DNA of 64,000 nucleotides, taken from Syncephalastrum monosporum B8922 (lineage: Eukaryota > Mucoromycota > Mucoromycetes > Mucorales > Syncephalastraceae). This document shows positions 10,996 to 23,450 of this stretch, piece by piece. The stretch is taken from NCBI GenBank assembly GCA_000697355.1, contig JNEN01001227.1, positions 248,001 through 312,000 on the forward strand, in the 5' to 3' direction. Within the stretch, counting starts at the first letter, position 1. Every line of letters starts with the position of its first letter. The notes under the pieces are model-generated. The model worked only from the letters and a program-made list of their open reading frames with translations, had not been told where the DNA came from and did no database searches. A program made the translations under genes and the position numbers.

Positions 10996-11364
10996 TGAAA
11001 GATCACAGAGAAAGCCAAAAATAATGTATCATGTTGCAGCTATCATTGCTGTAAGTTTTGGACTTCTGAAAGGTGCTTTGAAGATATTTTTGATGAATGC
11101 TGCCTTTTTCTACAGACTATACTGCATTGACGCGGGTGAGAAGGCAGGTAAATGTCTCCGTATAACAGAATTTAACCCGTGGTGCCTCCAATCATAACGT
11201 TTAGAGCTCGAAGATGCAGTCTAGGAACGCAAATTAGCGATAGATGAGAGAAGCAGCACGACGCAGAAAATTATAGACCTTGTGTTTAATGTTTATGCAT
11301 ATGACTTAGTATGCTAGCGTTGTAAATTACGTGGGTGCACGGTATACATATAGCTGGCTCGCCC
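10996..11364. other. Spacer between pseudogene and P450 gene
   Basis: AT-rich tail of the degenerate element and 3' flank of the P450 gene. A short open frame (10892-11197) has only hydrophobic low-similarity sequence, and I see no gene. Confidence 0.45.
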
Positions 11365-12911
11365 TTATCGCCTACTAAACTCGATGGTCGATCCGATGAC
11401 CATATTCCTCCCCGTCCATCCAAACACATTCCCCGGTTTCTCCATCGATGTGTCCGCGTCTCCACCTTTTAGGTCAAAGCCAGACACAAGGGCAACCAGG
11501 GCTTGCGCCATAATCTGCTGAGAGGCTGCCTTACCGAGGCAAGCACGTCGGCCGACACCAAACGCCAAATGGTCTGCTGCCGGTGCAGCTGTGTCATCCA
11601 AAACACTGCTACCACTGCTCTGCTGTAGGAAGCGAGTGGGATTAAATTTGTGCGGATCTGGGTAAGATACTGGGTCGAAATGGATGCGATCGAGATTGAC
11701 AACTAGATGGGTTCCCTCGTCCACCCTCCAATTCTCGATTTCGTGGTCGACACGGCTAGTATGGCTCCACAGGGATGCGGGTGGGTGACAGCGCAGCGTC
11801 TCAGCGACAGTCGCGTGGATGAGCTCAGGCTTCTCGCGCAGCTGAGCTTGCAGATCAGGCAGCGATGCGACGCGCTGAACCATGGCAAACAAGGCCGCAC
11901 TTAGAAAAGTGTAGCCGTGCAGTGTGAGGTGCATGAGATTTACTGCAATCTGGTCGGGCGTCAGCTGTTCTGGACTGGGGTCATGTTTGGAAGACTCAAT
12001 AGCTTCCAAAGGATGGAAGTCATCCTGGCGTAGTGCGAGGATGAGATCAAGGAGAGCGTTGCGGATGTGCACAATGGGTTTGGTGCCGCGTACCAGCGTA
12101 GCAACTGTGCGCGCCAAAGGCACAAATGCAGCATATCTATCATACCATGTTTCAGACTGCATTGAATCAACTTGGTTATGCAGCGATATGATGGTGTCCA
12201 ACTTTTCTGGATCGACGTGAGTGGCACCGACCACGAGGAACAGGGTCGCTTCCAGAGCTAGTCTGTCTATCCACTGTCGCAGGATCTCGGAGTTTATGCT
12301 GGCTGTGCCTGTTTCTGCTTGCTTGTGTATATTTTCACACAGACCATCCAGAAGGAGTTCGACCGTCGAATTGAGACTTGCAAGCTGTTCCTTTTGGGCA
12401 CTATGAATGCCCCGCCGTAACCGAGACCAGTAGAGATCAAAGGGAGCGGAGAAGACAGTCTTGCCTTGACGATCGCCATGGCAATGAAGGCGATGTCAGC
12501 TGGTTTGCTCTCTTCCCCTCGCATATACGCTCACTTACCCATATCAGTCATGACGTTCTCCACCAAATCGCCTGGTGGTGCGGGACGCGACGAATTGCAT
12601 TGATCCATATCAACCAAGGCCTTGCGGACGATACTACCTTGACTGAGCACGATGATACGTTTCTTGACCAGCTGCACCGAGAACACCCTTTGCATGCCCT
12701 CTGATCTTGACCACTCCGTCAGGGCCTTGCAGCCTCTGTCGCGAAAGTCTTGGTATCCGTTGAAAAAGAAGGGTAACTTTTTCGGGCTTGCCGGCCAAGG
12801 CGCCTTTGCTGTACCGTCTTCTTTGCGATTTGCCCACACATATTTCTGGAGCAAGTCGGTGACAATATATGTCGCGGCAATGGACAAAAATGTGGAGAGG
12901 GCTGAGCCCAT
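11365..12911 (-). CDS. Cytochrome P450 monooxygenase
   Basis: Two exons (12911-12539 and 12464-11365) encode 490 aa, a standard microsomal P450 size. The N-terminus is a membrane anchor (ALSTFLSIAATYIVTDLL) followed by a basic and Pro-containing hinge. The ExxR of helix K is VAETLRCHPP. The PERF-like segment is FNPTRFLQQ, and the haem loop FGVGRRACLG contains the cysteine ligand. The I-helix reads LTLHGYTFLS, without the usual acidic-Thr pair, as in several fungal P450 groups that carry a variant such as HTT. The substrate is unknown; no neighbouring biosynthetic genes suggest a cluster. The intron donor GTAAGT follows an ATG G codon break, and the AG at 12465 restores the frame (MGKTVFSAPFDLYW). 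Confidence 0.9.
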
Positions 12912-13945
12912 GATGTGCAAGTGAGAAAAAGTGGTTGGAAAAAGAGAGGAAGTAGCAGGATGGCCCGACATGATCATATCACTTCTTTTTGAATTCCCAA
13001 AAAAAGCGATTACTTCCTCTTTTAGATAATATAGTAGCACAAGGTAAAAGGGAAGGCATAGGAATGGTTGACGATAGCTAACTTTATCTACAGGTTATGA
13101 TCAGACCTTCTTATTTTCTCATATACAGTGATACCCTATTGTTGGCATTTTTTAGAAACCTGAGTCATCACGGAAAATATTCACCAACACCATTGCGACG
13201 GAAATCTTCTGTGATGAATAATAGGCTTTAGTTTTATTGGCGTGATGCTCGTTTTCGACCGGTCGTTCTACTACAAAGAATGAGAAAGAAATAGCTATAA
13301 AATGTGACATGGATGGCGTACAAGAGCAGAAGTATGAAACTCTCGAGTTTGCGCGTGCTCGAAATTATTTGGTTAGATTCAATAATATAAAAGACATTAT
13401 CTGCATGTCTGATAAACGTATACTGATGAAATTCGTCAGTCGATACTTGTGTGGCAGTTATTTGCTGCTATAGCTGAAAGGTCAATCTATCTTCAAATGT
13501 ATTCAATGGCGTCAATCCGTGAAGAAACGCCATATACTTTTTTTCGCGCCTTGAAAACGTGTTATTTTCTAGGGACGACAATTTTTTATGCATCCAACAT
13601 ACTCTCGCATTATTAAAAGTGATTGTTTATATAGCATCCAGCTCGGCATTTATCCCCAGATATATTACTAGGCGTATAATAGCAGGAGCTAAAGGGATAT
13701 ATGTATCCCATAGCTCATTGCAAGCGAGCAATGAAGAAAGAAGAAAAGAATATCTAACTTCTCCACGAACCTCGCGGAATAAGAGGTAAATTTCTGGCGA
13801 TCAATGGGATTAGGGTCATTCCTTGTCCCCAGAAAAATGAGTCATTAAACATTTCGAGTCGGCTCGTTGCCATACTTCATGATGTACAAATATGACTTTA
13901 TAATGCGTACAAGGCGAAAGATATATTACAAGAGGGTGAAAGACA
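12912..13945. other. Intergenic region P450 / helicase
   Basis: About 1 kb, AT-rich, between the P450 promoter and the 3' end of the helicase gene. I see no gene, RNA or repeat in it. Confidence 0.45.
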
Positions 13946-16900
13946 CTACTTCTTTTTCTTTGTCTGACGTGGTAAAGGAGCGGAGGATCGCTTGGCATGT
14001 TTGTGCATTTGAGTGTTCAGTGCAGCGGCGTCCGGATCCGTTTTGACGTAGGTGTAGCTGTAGAGCTCCGAGGATTCATCCGCTCTATTCTGTTTAGGCA
14101 TGAATCGATTGGAGGAAGAGGAAGGTGAGCCGAGCAGCTGTGAGGCCGAGCCGAAGCTCGCATAAGGCGAGGCCATGGCCTGCTCGTTGGACATCTTGAC
14201 TGGCTTGGCAAGCGCTGCGCTCTTCTGTTGGACTCTGGCTTTGGTATTTCCTCCGGGGCGCCATGAGCCCATTGTGCGCTCGTCGTTGCGTCCGCCATAA
14301 GACCGTGAGCCATATTTGCCAGCGCTTGAATAAGGAGGAAAGTCAGTATTAGCATCTATATGGATCCAGATGGCGTGACTCACGTAGTCCGTTCGGGTAA
14401 CCAGATCATCTGGCCGTCGTCTGAGAGCTTTTCGTTTGGTTCTTTTTCAGTGCGTCCGAGCATATCAGCGACCCAGGCGCGCGTCGTCTGGTTCCACTGC
14501 GGGGTATTTTTTGTGTAGATTTCCTTTGGTATCTTCCTTAAGAATGAAGATTGCTCGCGCTCTTCCAACATTCCCCACGATGTGCGCTCATGGGCATGGG
14601 TACAATAGAGAAAACCTATATTGGCGTATGAGCATATAAAAGAAAAAAGGTATATGAAGTCTTACATTGGGCGCGTGTCATGCCAACGTATAACAGACGT
14701 CTGGAAAAAAGAATATTGCATTTGAGCCTGCCTGTCAAAAGGGTTTCTTTGCACTTACATTTCTTCATTGATATCTCCTTTGACGTGTGGAATAAATTTA
14801 TCTTCGCAGCCCATAATAAAGACTACTGGCCACTCGAGACCCTTGGCGCTGTGTAGAGTACTAATCGTGACTCTCTGAAATCCCAAAACGTTAACCAGAC
14901 GGGACCATTTGAGACTCCTGGTTTTCAAGACTCACCGATGACTTGTTTCCTTCCTCTTCCTCGTCTTCGTCGTTGCCCTGACTTGACTCCAACGAGGTGG
15001 ATTCCAAAAAGAGAGCCACCCGGTCCACGTCTTCTTCACTATAGACAATTTCAGTTTCTCCGTAGCTATACGCATGGTGAGACGTACCCATGATCTCTCA
15101 CAGCTTGAGCGACGAGAGGGTGATCCCGGACAGGAAGCGTTGGCTTCTCAGAATGTTGGCTATTATCGGGATCGGACAAGCCGTCCTCGGTCGATGAATC
15201 ACTCAGCTCATCTGGAAACAAATCGTTGATAATAGCCGCAATTTCGTTTTCCTTCGGCTGGCTGGAAGAAAAATCATCCTGCGTAGGCCCTCCGCGTCCA
15301 TCGAAGCTCTGCTTAGCAAGTGTGATCAATTCACCGACGTTATCCCAGCGCGACTCGCCGCCTTTGTCATGTGTGTTATTAAGGAAGGCCTTGTAGTCGA
15401 TCGCGTTCACAATATGGGAGATCATGGCCGAGACAGGTTCCTACATGAAAGCCGCGCTGGTCAGCACCGATTGAGGATGCATACATATAATATATACACT
15501 ACCTTGTTCATCATCATTTGGCGAACATCGTGGTACATGGTAATAAATTGTCGGATATTGTTTTTCACCTTGCCACTAACGCTTAAATAGGCGTTGCCCT
15601 GGGCCACTTCCTCCAAGACGCGGATGACGTCCCAGTCCTTGCGGAGACTCATCTTTTGGATTCGATCGAGCGTGACCTCGCCAATGCCACGACGCGGTTT
15701 GTTGATGATGCGCTCGAAGGCAGTTGTGTCGTTCGGATTGTATATGACACGGAGATAGGCGATGATATCTTTGATTTCCTCGCGTTCAAAGAATTGGACG
15801 CCGCCCACCTAGAATAAAGTCAAAAGAAAGACAAGCAAGCACGGCGAACCACGTACAATGACATAGGGTATACCGGCGGCGTGGAAGGTCTGTTCGAGGC
15901 TGCGGGATAAGAAGTTCATGCGTACGAGGACGGCAATATCACTGTAGGTGATGAGGCCGTTGGAGAATTTGATGATGCGGTTGATTTCTTCTGCGATGCT
16001 CTGTGCCTCGAGCATGTCATTGGCCATTCGAAGAAGGGATGTAGGCGCGCCCTTGCAGTTGTCGGTGGAGAGGGCCTTTTCGATACGATCCTCATCTAAT
16101 CCGTGTCAGTACAAACATCGAAAGATCACTTTAAACTTCGACTTTACCTTGGGTGATGACACTGAATGCGCTTTTTAGGATATTCTCGGTGCTTCGGTAG
16201 TTTTGCTCGAGGTTCTCTACCTGGCAGTTGGGGTAGTCTTCTTGCATTTTGATAAAGTTTTCTTTGACCGCGCAGCGCCATCCAAAGATACTCTGATCAG
16301 GATCTATATCGGCTTCAGTATATGGCATGTGTTGGTTTGCTGACTTACCTCCGCAGATGGTGAGATAGTTTGTCCGGCCCGCCGTGAGGAGTTTGACAAT
16401 ATCGTATTGGACAGCATTGGTATCTTGGAACTAATGCGGTAAGATGAGCCTTCTCTATAGCTACAATGGATGCACAGGACGTACTTCGTCGACGAGAACG
16501 TGTTGGATAAAGTCGGCGACCTGGGGGCTAGTGCGCAGGAGATCACGGGCAAGCAGCAAGAGGTTATCGAAATCCTATTCGCAGATCATGCAGATCGGAT
16601 CAGTGCCCGGCGAACGATGCGCGTCAGAATGCGGATGCTTACGACCAGGTTCTCTGCTTTCAAGCGATTCTCGTAGGCGCTACATGGAGGAGAGTCAACG
16701 AAGGGCTGATCCCGAGCTTCTAGCCGAAGGCATTGACATACACAAACATCTTGATATAATCCCGCTTGGTGAACTCGTCTCTGTACTTTTCGACGTAGTC
16801 CTCGACTTTCATGCCCATGTTCTTGTGTTTGCTAATTTCATTGTAGAACGCATCTAATAGCCATGTCAGTCAACTCAAAGAGATAGAGAACAGACATAAT

Positions 16901-17415
16901 AGCCGAATCGTACCGGGTGTAAGTTTCGACATAGCAAATTCGCTCAAGTGAGGTTTGAGCTCGATCTTGAGCTTTTTAATAAGAAATTTGCTCATATCGG
17001 TATCGGCAATCAGGAAGTTCTTCTTGAGATCGATGCGCTCGGGGTGTCTGCGCAGAAGGCGGCCGCAGACCGAGTGGAAGGTGCCCATGAACAAGGCGTT
17101 ACTGGTCTCCATCCCAAGGAGCTCTTTGGCCTGCAGTCGGCTGCGCATTTCGCGTGCAGCCTTGTTTGTAAACGTGACGACGACGATGCGACGTGGGTGG
17201 TGGTGGAGTTGCTTCACTGCATAGGCTACGCGGGATGTCAAGACTAAGAGCGGGCGAGATCGACTCGGTCAGAAGGAGGACTAGGTGATCTACGGTCTCT
17301 TTCGGTTACCTCGCGTCTTGCCCGAACCAGGACCTGCAAGAATCTGAAGGTACTGTGCGTCATTCGTAACAGCCTTGTGTTGGACAGCATTCAGTCTGCC
17401 CAGGTAGTCTCCCAT
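13946..17415 (-). CDS. SRS2: UvrD/PcrA-type SF1A DNA helicase, Srs2-like
   Basis: A gene of many exons (about 14), first exon 17415-17310, stop at 13946. All helicase motifs are readable once introns are removed: Q motif LNAVQHKAV, motif [19 protein letters not shown], Ia [24 protein letters not shown] (an intron falls between Glu and Phe), [51 protein letters not shown]. The 2B region includes [20 protein letters not shown] and NKPRRGIG. An acidic insert ([14 protein letters not shown]) lies before motif V. The C-terminal tail is Ser-rich and basic, ending in a Lys run. Srs2 is a 3'-5' translocase that removes Rad51 from ssDNA and restrains recombination. The family assignment is strong; the Srs2 orthology is a likelihood, since fungi have other UvrD-like proteins. 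Confidence 0.85.
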
Positions 17416-17912
17416 AATCAATGGTAGAGGAAAAAGGTAGGCACAAAGAAATCAAATCGTAGACGACCCGTTCTTTTTTATTTCACTGTCTATTTTTTTG
17501 GCACGGACGCGGAACGCGTTTGGTTCGTGTTTGAGGCCCGCCAACCATTGGCCGAGTGTAGGATAGTACAATTGCTGCTTACACGGGATATTACACACAT
17601 GTTCCCTTGGCTAGTAACGTAGATATCCATTGTGCTAGTCAGTGTTTTTTCTGAAGTAGCAAGTAGCAAGCAGCAAATGGCTTTGGCAGAAAAAGTCACG
17701 GGAGGGCTCTTAATAGGGTAGAAAGCTGGTTTGAAGCGTGTGTCACACACAGCCGGACGAAATGCAGCACAGCACAGCAATCAGACGAGGAGAGCAAAGG
17801 CCAGACGGGGAGCACTTTTTTTCCCTTATCGTTTTCTTTCTTTCCTCTCTTTACAAAAAGCGTTTAGCTCTCTCTTGAGTCCTACGCTGCTATACCTGTC
17901 TATATATTCCTT
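17416..17912. promoter_or_regulatory. Bidirectional promoter region, helicase / DDHD phospholipase
   Basis: 497 bp between two divergent start codons. CT-rich tracts precede the plus-strand ATG at 17913, with TATATATT at about 17901-17908. No specific operator is recognisable. Confidence 0.5.
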
Positions 17913-20902
17913 ATGGAACAGAATGTCATAGGTGGTCTGCAACCTCACGCTTCAGCACGCCGAGCATTACGCCCGCGTAGTCTTATACCTGATCCCGATG
18001 TGCCTCCTCTCACTGTGCGATGGTAACGATGGCAAAACACGTCTGTCATACAATCCCTCATACAGAATGCCAGGTTCCACGCCGTCGACAATCCGATTGT
18101 CGATCCCATCTCGCTTCGACGGTCCAAGACGTCTGCCTCGAAGCGCTCGCAGACCGCAACGCCGGGTACGCCGGGCAGCCCAGCCTCAACTTCCTCCATA
18201 CCCTCTTCACCGAAGAAACCCTCCTCCAAGAACTGGGTCCCTTTCTCAAAGCGTGACTCTATGGCATTGGAAAAAGCCTATGAGGTAAGAAGAAGGGCTT
18301 CTTTCAAAGCACTCCCCCCTCACTTAGCTACGGTAGAGCAACGATGTGCGAGCGACTGTGCCCGTCAACGAGGACCACCTTTTTGAGGTGGACGTGACCC
18401 GACGAACGATCAGCCCTGTCTACTGGGAAGGCCCTACGTTTGAAGTACGCCGGGCCACGTGGTTCATTCAGGGCGATGGGTCCAAATGGATACCCTGCGA
18501 GGAGAACCTGGCCGAGCAAATTGAGCTTGGCTACTAGTAAGTCCTGGACGCACGTGACAACAGGTGAATTCCTCATCCTTCATGCACTCTCCTAGTAAAC
18601 ACAAACCATACCTGATTGTCGACGAGCCCCCCTCCGCTGCAGCCACTGCCCCCAAAGCAACCTCTCCCTCGGGTGACCTCGCTGACCCTGAGGAAGAAGA
18701 CACACCGAGCGCAGCTGCCATCGAAGAGAAAAAGCTCGAAAAACGCCTTGAGCAGCAACCCGTCGAAAAGCAGTGGAATCTGCTAGGTCCTTACCTCGGC
18801 CAGTACATTGTCTACACGAGCGCCAACTCTGCCTGGCTCCTCTAGTAAGTAAAGAAAAGGCGCGACGCAGCGACATTGGCTAAGTCAGTGTGCAGCAACA
18901 CTACCGGAAGCAAAATTGCCAAGAGCATCATTACGCGCCTCACCAACCGCAGTAACCTCGGCGGAACGCGTCTGTTGCGAGGCTATCCCGAGGTCGAGCG
19001 CCAGAGCAAGTCAAAGAAGCCCACCACGACAGACACAAAGTCAGCCAATGCACCGGGTTCGACCGAGGATGCTACGGCCGCAGCCGCCGCTGCAGAACGA
19101 GGCATGGAGGAAAAGCCAGACGGTCCGGCTATAATTGAGCAGCAGGAAGCCGAGGACTATGACAACGAGAAGAGCGAAGAAGAGGTGCGCAATGTCGATC
19201 ATATCGTGTTTGTGATCCACGGGTAGGTTATTTGGGTATGCCACTTTGCCAGTGTGGATCTCACTGTGTTTTCCTGTAGCATAGGGCAGAAAATGTCGGA
19301 GCGGCTAGGCCAGAATTTCGTCCATGGTAAGCACGTGAATTTTATCTTGTGCCTAAAAAAGAAAACTCATGCAAACAAATAGACGTGAACACCCTGCGCA
19401 AGACGATGAAATCAGCTTATTCGACGGCAATTGCAGCCACAGAGAGCCCAGAGCGTGTGAATGGCATCCAGGTACTACCCATTTTATGGCGGCGCGACAT
19501 TATGTTTGGCATGGCCAACGACGACGAGGAGAACGCTGAGATGGATCTGGGCACGGTTGGGGCTGACGACGGCTGCCCGACTCTGGAAGAGCTCACCCTG
19601 GAAGGCGTCCCCAACATACGGCTGGTCGTGTCGGATGTATTGCTGGATGGTAAGGTGAACAGAGGACCCTTCATGGTAGCTCATGCCTTGTAGTGCCACT
19701 CTACCTGACGCAGAAATACCGCGACCAAATGACCCAGATCATCACCAAGGAAATCAACCGCGTCTATCGACTGTTTGTGCAGCGCAACCCGTATTTCCTC
19801 GAAAAGCAGGGCAAGGTGACGCTCGTCGGACATTCCCTGGGCTCGCTCTTGGCGTTCGATATCCTCAGCACCCAACCGCTGCAGGTATCCAAAGAAACCC
19901 ACACGCTGTCCATGCTCGAGGAACACAATGACAAGAAGCCACAGCACCTGCTCTTCCCCGTCCAAAATTTCTTTGCGGTCGGTTCTCCCTTGGGCGTGAT
20001 CCTGCTCTTGCGAGGGTACAAGATTGCGTCGCGGAAGATGCTTGATAGCAACGATGCGACGGTCTCGTTTGGCGACATGTCCCAGATCCACGCGTCCAAC
20101 ACCCTCGCCTTCTGCTATCCAGCTGTGAATAACCTGTATAATGTGTTCCACAAGTCGGATCCGGTGGCGTACCGCCTCGAGCCGCTGATTGCACGGCAGT
20201 ACAGCGCCAAACTCAAGCCGGTGCCGATCACGTACATCAAGGGTGGTCTCAAGAGTGTGATTGACGCTGGGTTCAGCGTGGGCAGCGGTATCGCGAACCG
20301 AGCGGGCGCGATGATCGAGTCGTTCAGGGTGGGTCTGACGGCCAACCTCTTTATGCGCGGTCTGGGTCTGTCGAAACAGGAGACGGCGGCCGTGGCCCCG
20401 CAGGAGGGCACGACTGACCAGCAGCTGGAGGAAATCCTGCACCAACAGCAGCAACAACAGGCGCAGGAGCAGGTGTTGCAAGAACAGCCGCCCAAGGAGC
20501 CCGACATGAACCGATCTCGGTCACGCAGCGACCCGGCGTTGGCTGACAAGTATCGCAAGCGCGGCTCGTCCATGTCCCAACCCGAGACACCGCCCGGAGC
20601 TGAAAAACTGCGTATGCTCAACTCTACGGGCCGGGTCGATTACTGTCTGCAGGAAGGTATTCTGGAGAATCCGTACCTGAGTGCCTTCAGTGCTCATATG
20701 CAATACTGGCAGGTAAGAGCAGAAAATATGAAAAGAAAAGAAAAACAATGAGATATTCACCCTTATACCACACACGCCGCACACGACACACACACACACA
20801 CATATATATATATACATATATATATTATACATATATGTAATGTAGGACTTGGATGTAGCAGCATTCCTCGTGCGAGAAATATACAAAAAAACGACGGAAT
20901 AA
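17913..20902 (+). CDS. DDHD-domain phospholipase A1 (PA-PLA1 family)
   Basis: Nine exons (17913-18022, 18074-18284, 18337-18536, 18596-18844, 18896-19222, 19280-19326, 19383-19649, 19694-20712, 20846-20902) give 828 aa. The N-terminal family signature VRWFHAVDNPIVDP and WVPFSKRDSMALEKAYE is followed by a WWE-like segment (VDVTRRTISPVYWEGPTFEV). The lipase nucleophile elbow is GHSLGS (Ser near residue 515), preceded by VDHIVFVIHGIGQ. The DDHD domain follows with FFAVGSPLG and FHKSDPVAYRLEPL, carrying the conserved Asp and His residues. A Gln-rich linker precedes the last block, LENPYLSAFSAHMQYW. Family members hydrolyse phosphatidic acid and related phospholipids; the yeast homologue (Ddl1) is mitochondrial and the animal ones act in Golgi/ER and mitochondrial dynamics. 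An AC/TA microsatellite fills the last intron. Its stop lies 21 bp from the convergent FMC1 stop. Confidence 0.92.
20786..20838. repeat. AC/TA microsatellite in the last phospholipase intron
   Basis: About 13 CA units run into TA units, then ATAC/ATAT variants, all between the splice donor at 20713 and acceptor at 20845. Confidence 0.85.
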
Positions 20903-20923
20903 GTACATTGTATTACAAAAAGT

Positions 20924-21322
20924 CTACGATTTGTGGAATGCGTCCATGACACGATCGGTGGCGTGGCTGTTGGGATCGTACTCCTTTGGCAACTGCAGAC
21001 CGACCCGGTTGGCAGAGAGTTCAATCTTTTTCTTCTGCTCGAGCACGATAGCTGCATAGGCGTCCCGCAGTTCCTTGTGCTGACGTGCACTGCGCAGATA
21101 GGTCAATACATTCTCGGCATTTCGGTTCAGTTGTTGTAACCGAGCTGCATCGGTGATGGTGCGATTGTCTCGGTACAAAGATTTCAGCTGGGGCACAAAC
21201 TGGCCATTGTTCTGAAGCGAATATCAGCAAAAGGCAAGGACACTTTTCACAGCCTTTTGTTGTCTCACCTGTCTGCGCACTTCACGGAGGAGTTGACGGT
21301 ATACTGTAAGCGGGGAAGCCAT
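20924..21322 (-). CDS. FMC1: FMC1-like LYR-family mitochondrial ATP synthase assembly factor
   Basis: Two exons (21322-21269 and 21211-20924) encode 113 aa. The N-terminus MASPLTVYRQLLREVRRQ has the L/V-Y-R helix of LYR proteins. The middle is a charged helical stretch (QLNRNAENVLTYLRSARQ), and the end carries VGLQLPKEYDP, matching the VGLxLP block conserved in fungal Fmc1 and human FMC1/C7orf55. In yeast Fmc1 helps Atp12 assemble F1-ATPase at high temperature. The C-terminus, DRVMDAFHKS, is short. The gene is tail-to-tail with the phospholipase gene and divergent from MDM33, which is also mitochondrial. Confidence 0.85.
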
Positions 21323-22010
21323 GATAGAGTAATAATGGATAAGATGAGGATAAGGCAAGGGAGGGGAGGGCACCTGTCAATTTTAAAAATTACCGTAGTG
21401 CGTGGAATAACACCGCCGCATCTGCAGAACCACAAGGACCAGATACATTTTACTGCGTATACAGCACTTCATCCTTTCCAGTGCGCAGACCATTGTCGAA
21501 GTGCAGAGCCAAAGACTGGAAAGTGAGTGAAGATAGGATTCCAGCTGCAGGTAGTCTGAGCGGTTGGGTTGAAGGTCCCGTTGTAGGTTGTGATAGTCTG
21601 AGAATATGGTTATAAAATGCTCCTGCTAATACCAGGGCGCATACTTGCATCCGAGACCGAGCAAAGCACTTGCATTACGGTCCCCAAGGGAGCCGTGCAC
21701 CGCTATTACAGGTTGACCGGTTTTTCTTGCCATTTGACCTCGCAACAGACTAGACAACACACACGCCTAACTTGTCCTGTACCCCCTTGGTCAGAGCGAC
21801 CAATGTTTGCTGTATGCGTGCATAGCGTACTTTCACCAAAATGACTCCCGGGCCCATCTGGCCGATACAACCGATAGCGGTGTTGGTCTTGTTGCTCTCG
21901 CCCTTCTTTGCTGAGACGCCGCTCCGTAGGCACGGTTGGCCATGTGTATCAAAAATCTTCAATTCCCGCTAAAGCGAGGGTACTCATTCTTTTAATTGTG
22001 CAAGTTCGTT
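21323..22010. promoter_or_regulatory. Bidirectional promoter region FMC1 / MDM33
   Basis: 688 bp between divergent start codons of two mitochondrial genes. It has several short open frames without domains. No clear motif stands out. Confidence 0.4.
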
Positions 22011-23128
22011 ATGGTGTACTGGGCACGTCGGGCCCTGTTCATTGGGCTTCGTCAACAGCAACGGCAGCAACCTCTGCAGCCATGGCGCTACTACTCTACA
22101 CCGAACAATTACCTTGAACGGCTCGAGTCAACCCTCAAGCCACGACTGACTCCCCTGCTAGCCAAGTTCCAGACGGCCAGGGGCACCCTGCGCGGCCTGT
22201 CACAGCATGACGCCAAGGTGGCAGTCCAGCGCGCTGGTCTTGCTCTGAATCAAATCACGGGCTACGATCAGATTGAGACGACGAAGCACAAGGTCCGAGA
22301 CCAAGGTAAAATAAGCACACAGCGGGGCCAGGGTGTCATGGTAACTCATGTGTTACTGCAGCCGTGCGCTTCGAGGCCACGCGCGACCGAGTGCAGGAAG
22401 CCAAACAGGTCTTCGAGCAAGCGATCGACACGCGATCGAGCACACAGCGTGAAATCAACGAACTGCTGCAGCGCAAACATCTGTGGACGGGCGAAGACGT
22501 GACACGGTTCACGGAGCTGTACCGACTTGAGCACGAGCATTCTCGGCTGGAGCGCGAGGCGAAGGAAGCGTACCAGAGCTGCGAAAAGCAGATGGACCGG
22601 GAATACATGCAGCTGGCGCAGAGTATCATGGAGCGCTACCATGAGGAGCAGCTGTGGAGCGACAAGATCCGGTCTGTCTCGACCTACGGCACGTGGGCAC
22701 TCATGGTGGTCAACTTGGTCCTGTTTGTTGCGGTGCAGACCATCTTTGAGCCGATCAAGCGACGTCGCCTCACCGATCGCTTTGAGGAGCTGCTGGTGAC
22801 CAAATTCGACGAAGAAGAAAAGAAGTTTGCAGACCGCATGGACGAGCGGGACGGGTTGCTTTTGCAGCAACAGGAACGTGCGCTCATGGAGATCCTTCCC
22901 ACCCTCGTCACCCCGCCCCCGCCCTCACCGTCGCCGTCACTCCCATCCGTGCTTCCTGCCGAAGAGACAGCAGCGGCTGAGCCAGTGCAGGTCATGCACG
23001 ATGATACGCTCGTCGCTCCTCCATCGACGGCCGTCTTGCTGGACAAGAAAACCCTTGCCCTGTATGCCATTGAAAGCGCCGTCGCAGGCAGTCTCGTCAC
23101 CGCCTTGGCCTTCTTCCTCTCCCGATAG
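22011..23128 (+). CDS. MDM33: Mdm33/She9-family mitochondrial inner membrane protein
   Basis: Two exons (22011-22305, 22362-23128) give 353 aa. The N-terminus (MVYWARRALFIGLRQQQRQQ) is basic, Arg/Gln-rich and lacks acids, as expected for a mitochondrial presequence. A long coiled coil spans roughly residues 95-200 (DRVQEAKQVFEQAID, LEHEHSRLEREAKEAY). A first membrane span is TYGTWALMVVNLVLFVAVQT (about 205-225), followed by the family signature FEPIKRRRLTDRFEELL. A second span, AVAGSLVTALAFFLSR, ends the protein. In yeast Mdm33 controls inner-membrane fission and mitochondrial shape. A Pro-rich stretch before the last span is poorly conserved. It is convergent with FZO1, the fusion GTPase. 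Confidence 0.92.
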
Positions 23129-23450
23129 AAACGCGTCTAGACCTATACCTCCTTGCCTTCATTCACCAACGCACAGTACATATAATTCATATCTTTTTCT
23201 GCTTATCGTGATGCGATTGTGTGTGTATGTGTGATTGTGTAAATAAGAGCGAGTGTCTGCAATTTATCAAGAGTCTGAACGGGGAAGGGGGGGATATTTC
23301 ATATAAAACAGAGCGAGTAAGAGAGGGAAAGAGACGGGATGAGGAGGGAAAGTGTGGGGGGGGGGGAGAGCAAATAGCAAAGAAGATCACAAAGGAAAGG
23401 ATTTAGGAAAAAAGAGATCTACGAGCTTCGAAGGCGGGTGGTTCTTCCTT
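23129..23450. other. Spacer between MDM33 and FZO1 3' ends
   Basis: Short convergent spacer, AT-rich then purine-rich, with a G-run at 23356-23366. No gene seen. Confidence 0.5.

Noticed and set aside
8831..11364. A complete Tc1 element spanning both the transposase and the following gene
   Set aside because: No right-end inverted repeat matching CAGTCAGTTGACAGG was found, and the sequence after 9660 is not transposase.
11365..12911. Secondary-metabolite cluster around the P450
   Set aside because: Neighbours are a decayed transposon region and a DNA helicase; no synthase, transporter or tailoring gene is present.
19681..20481. 266-codon minus-strand frame opposite the DDHD phospholipase
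   Set aside because: Antisense shadow with Arg/His/Leu-rich composition and no domain.
23356..23366. G-run as possible quadruplex
   Set aside because: One run only, not four; no quadruplex pattern.
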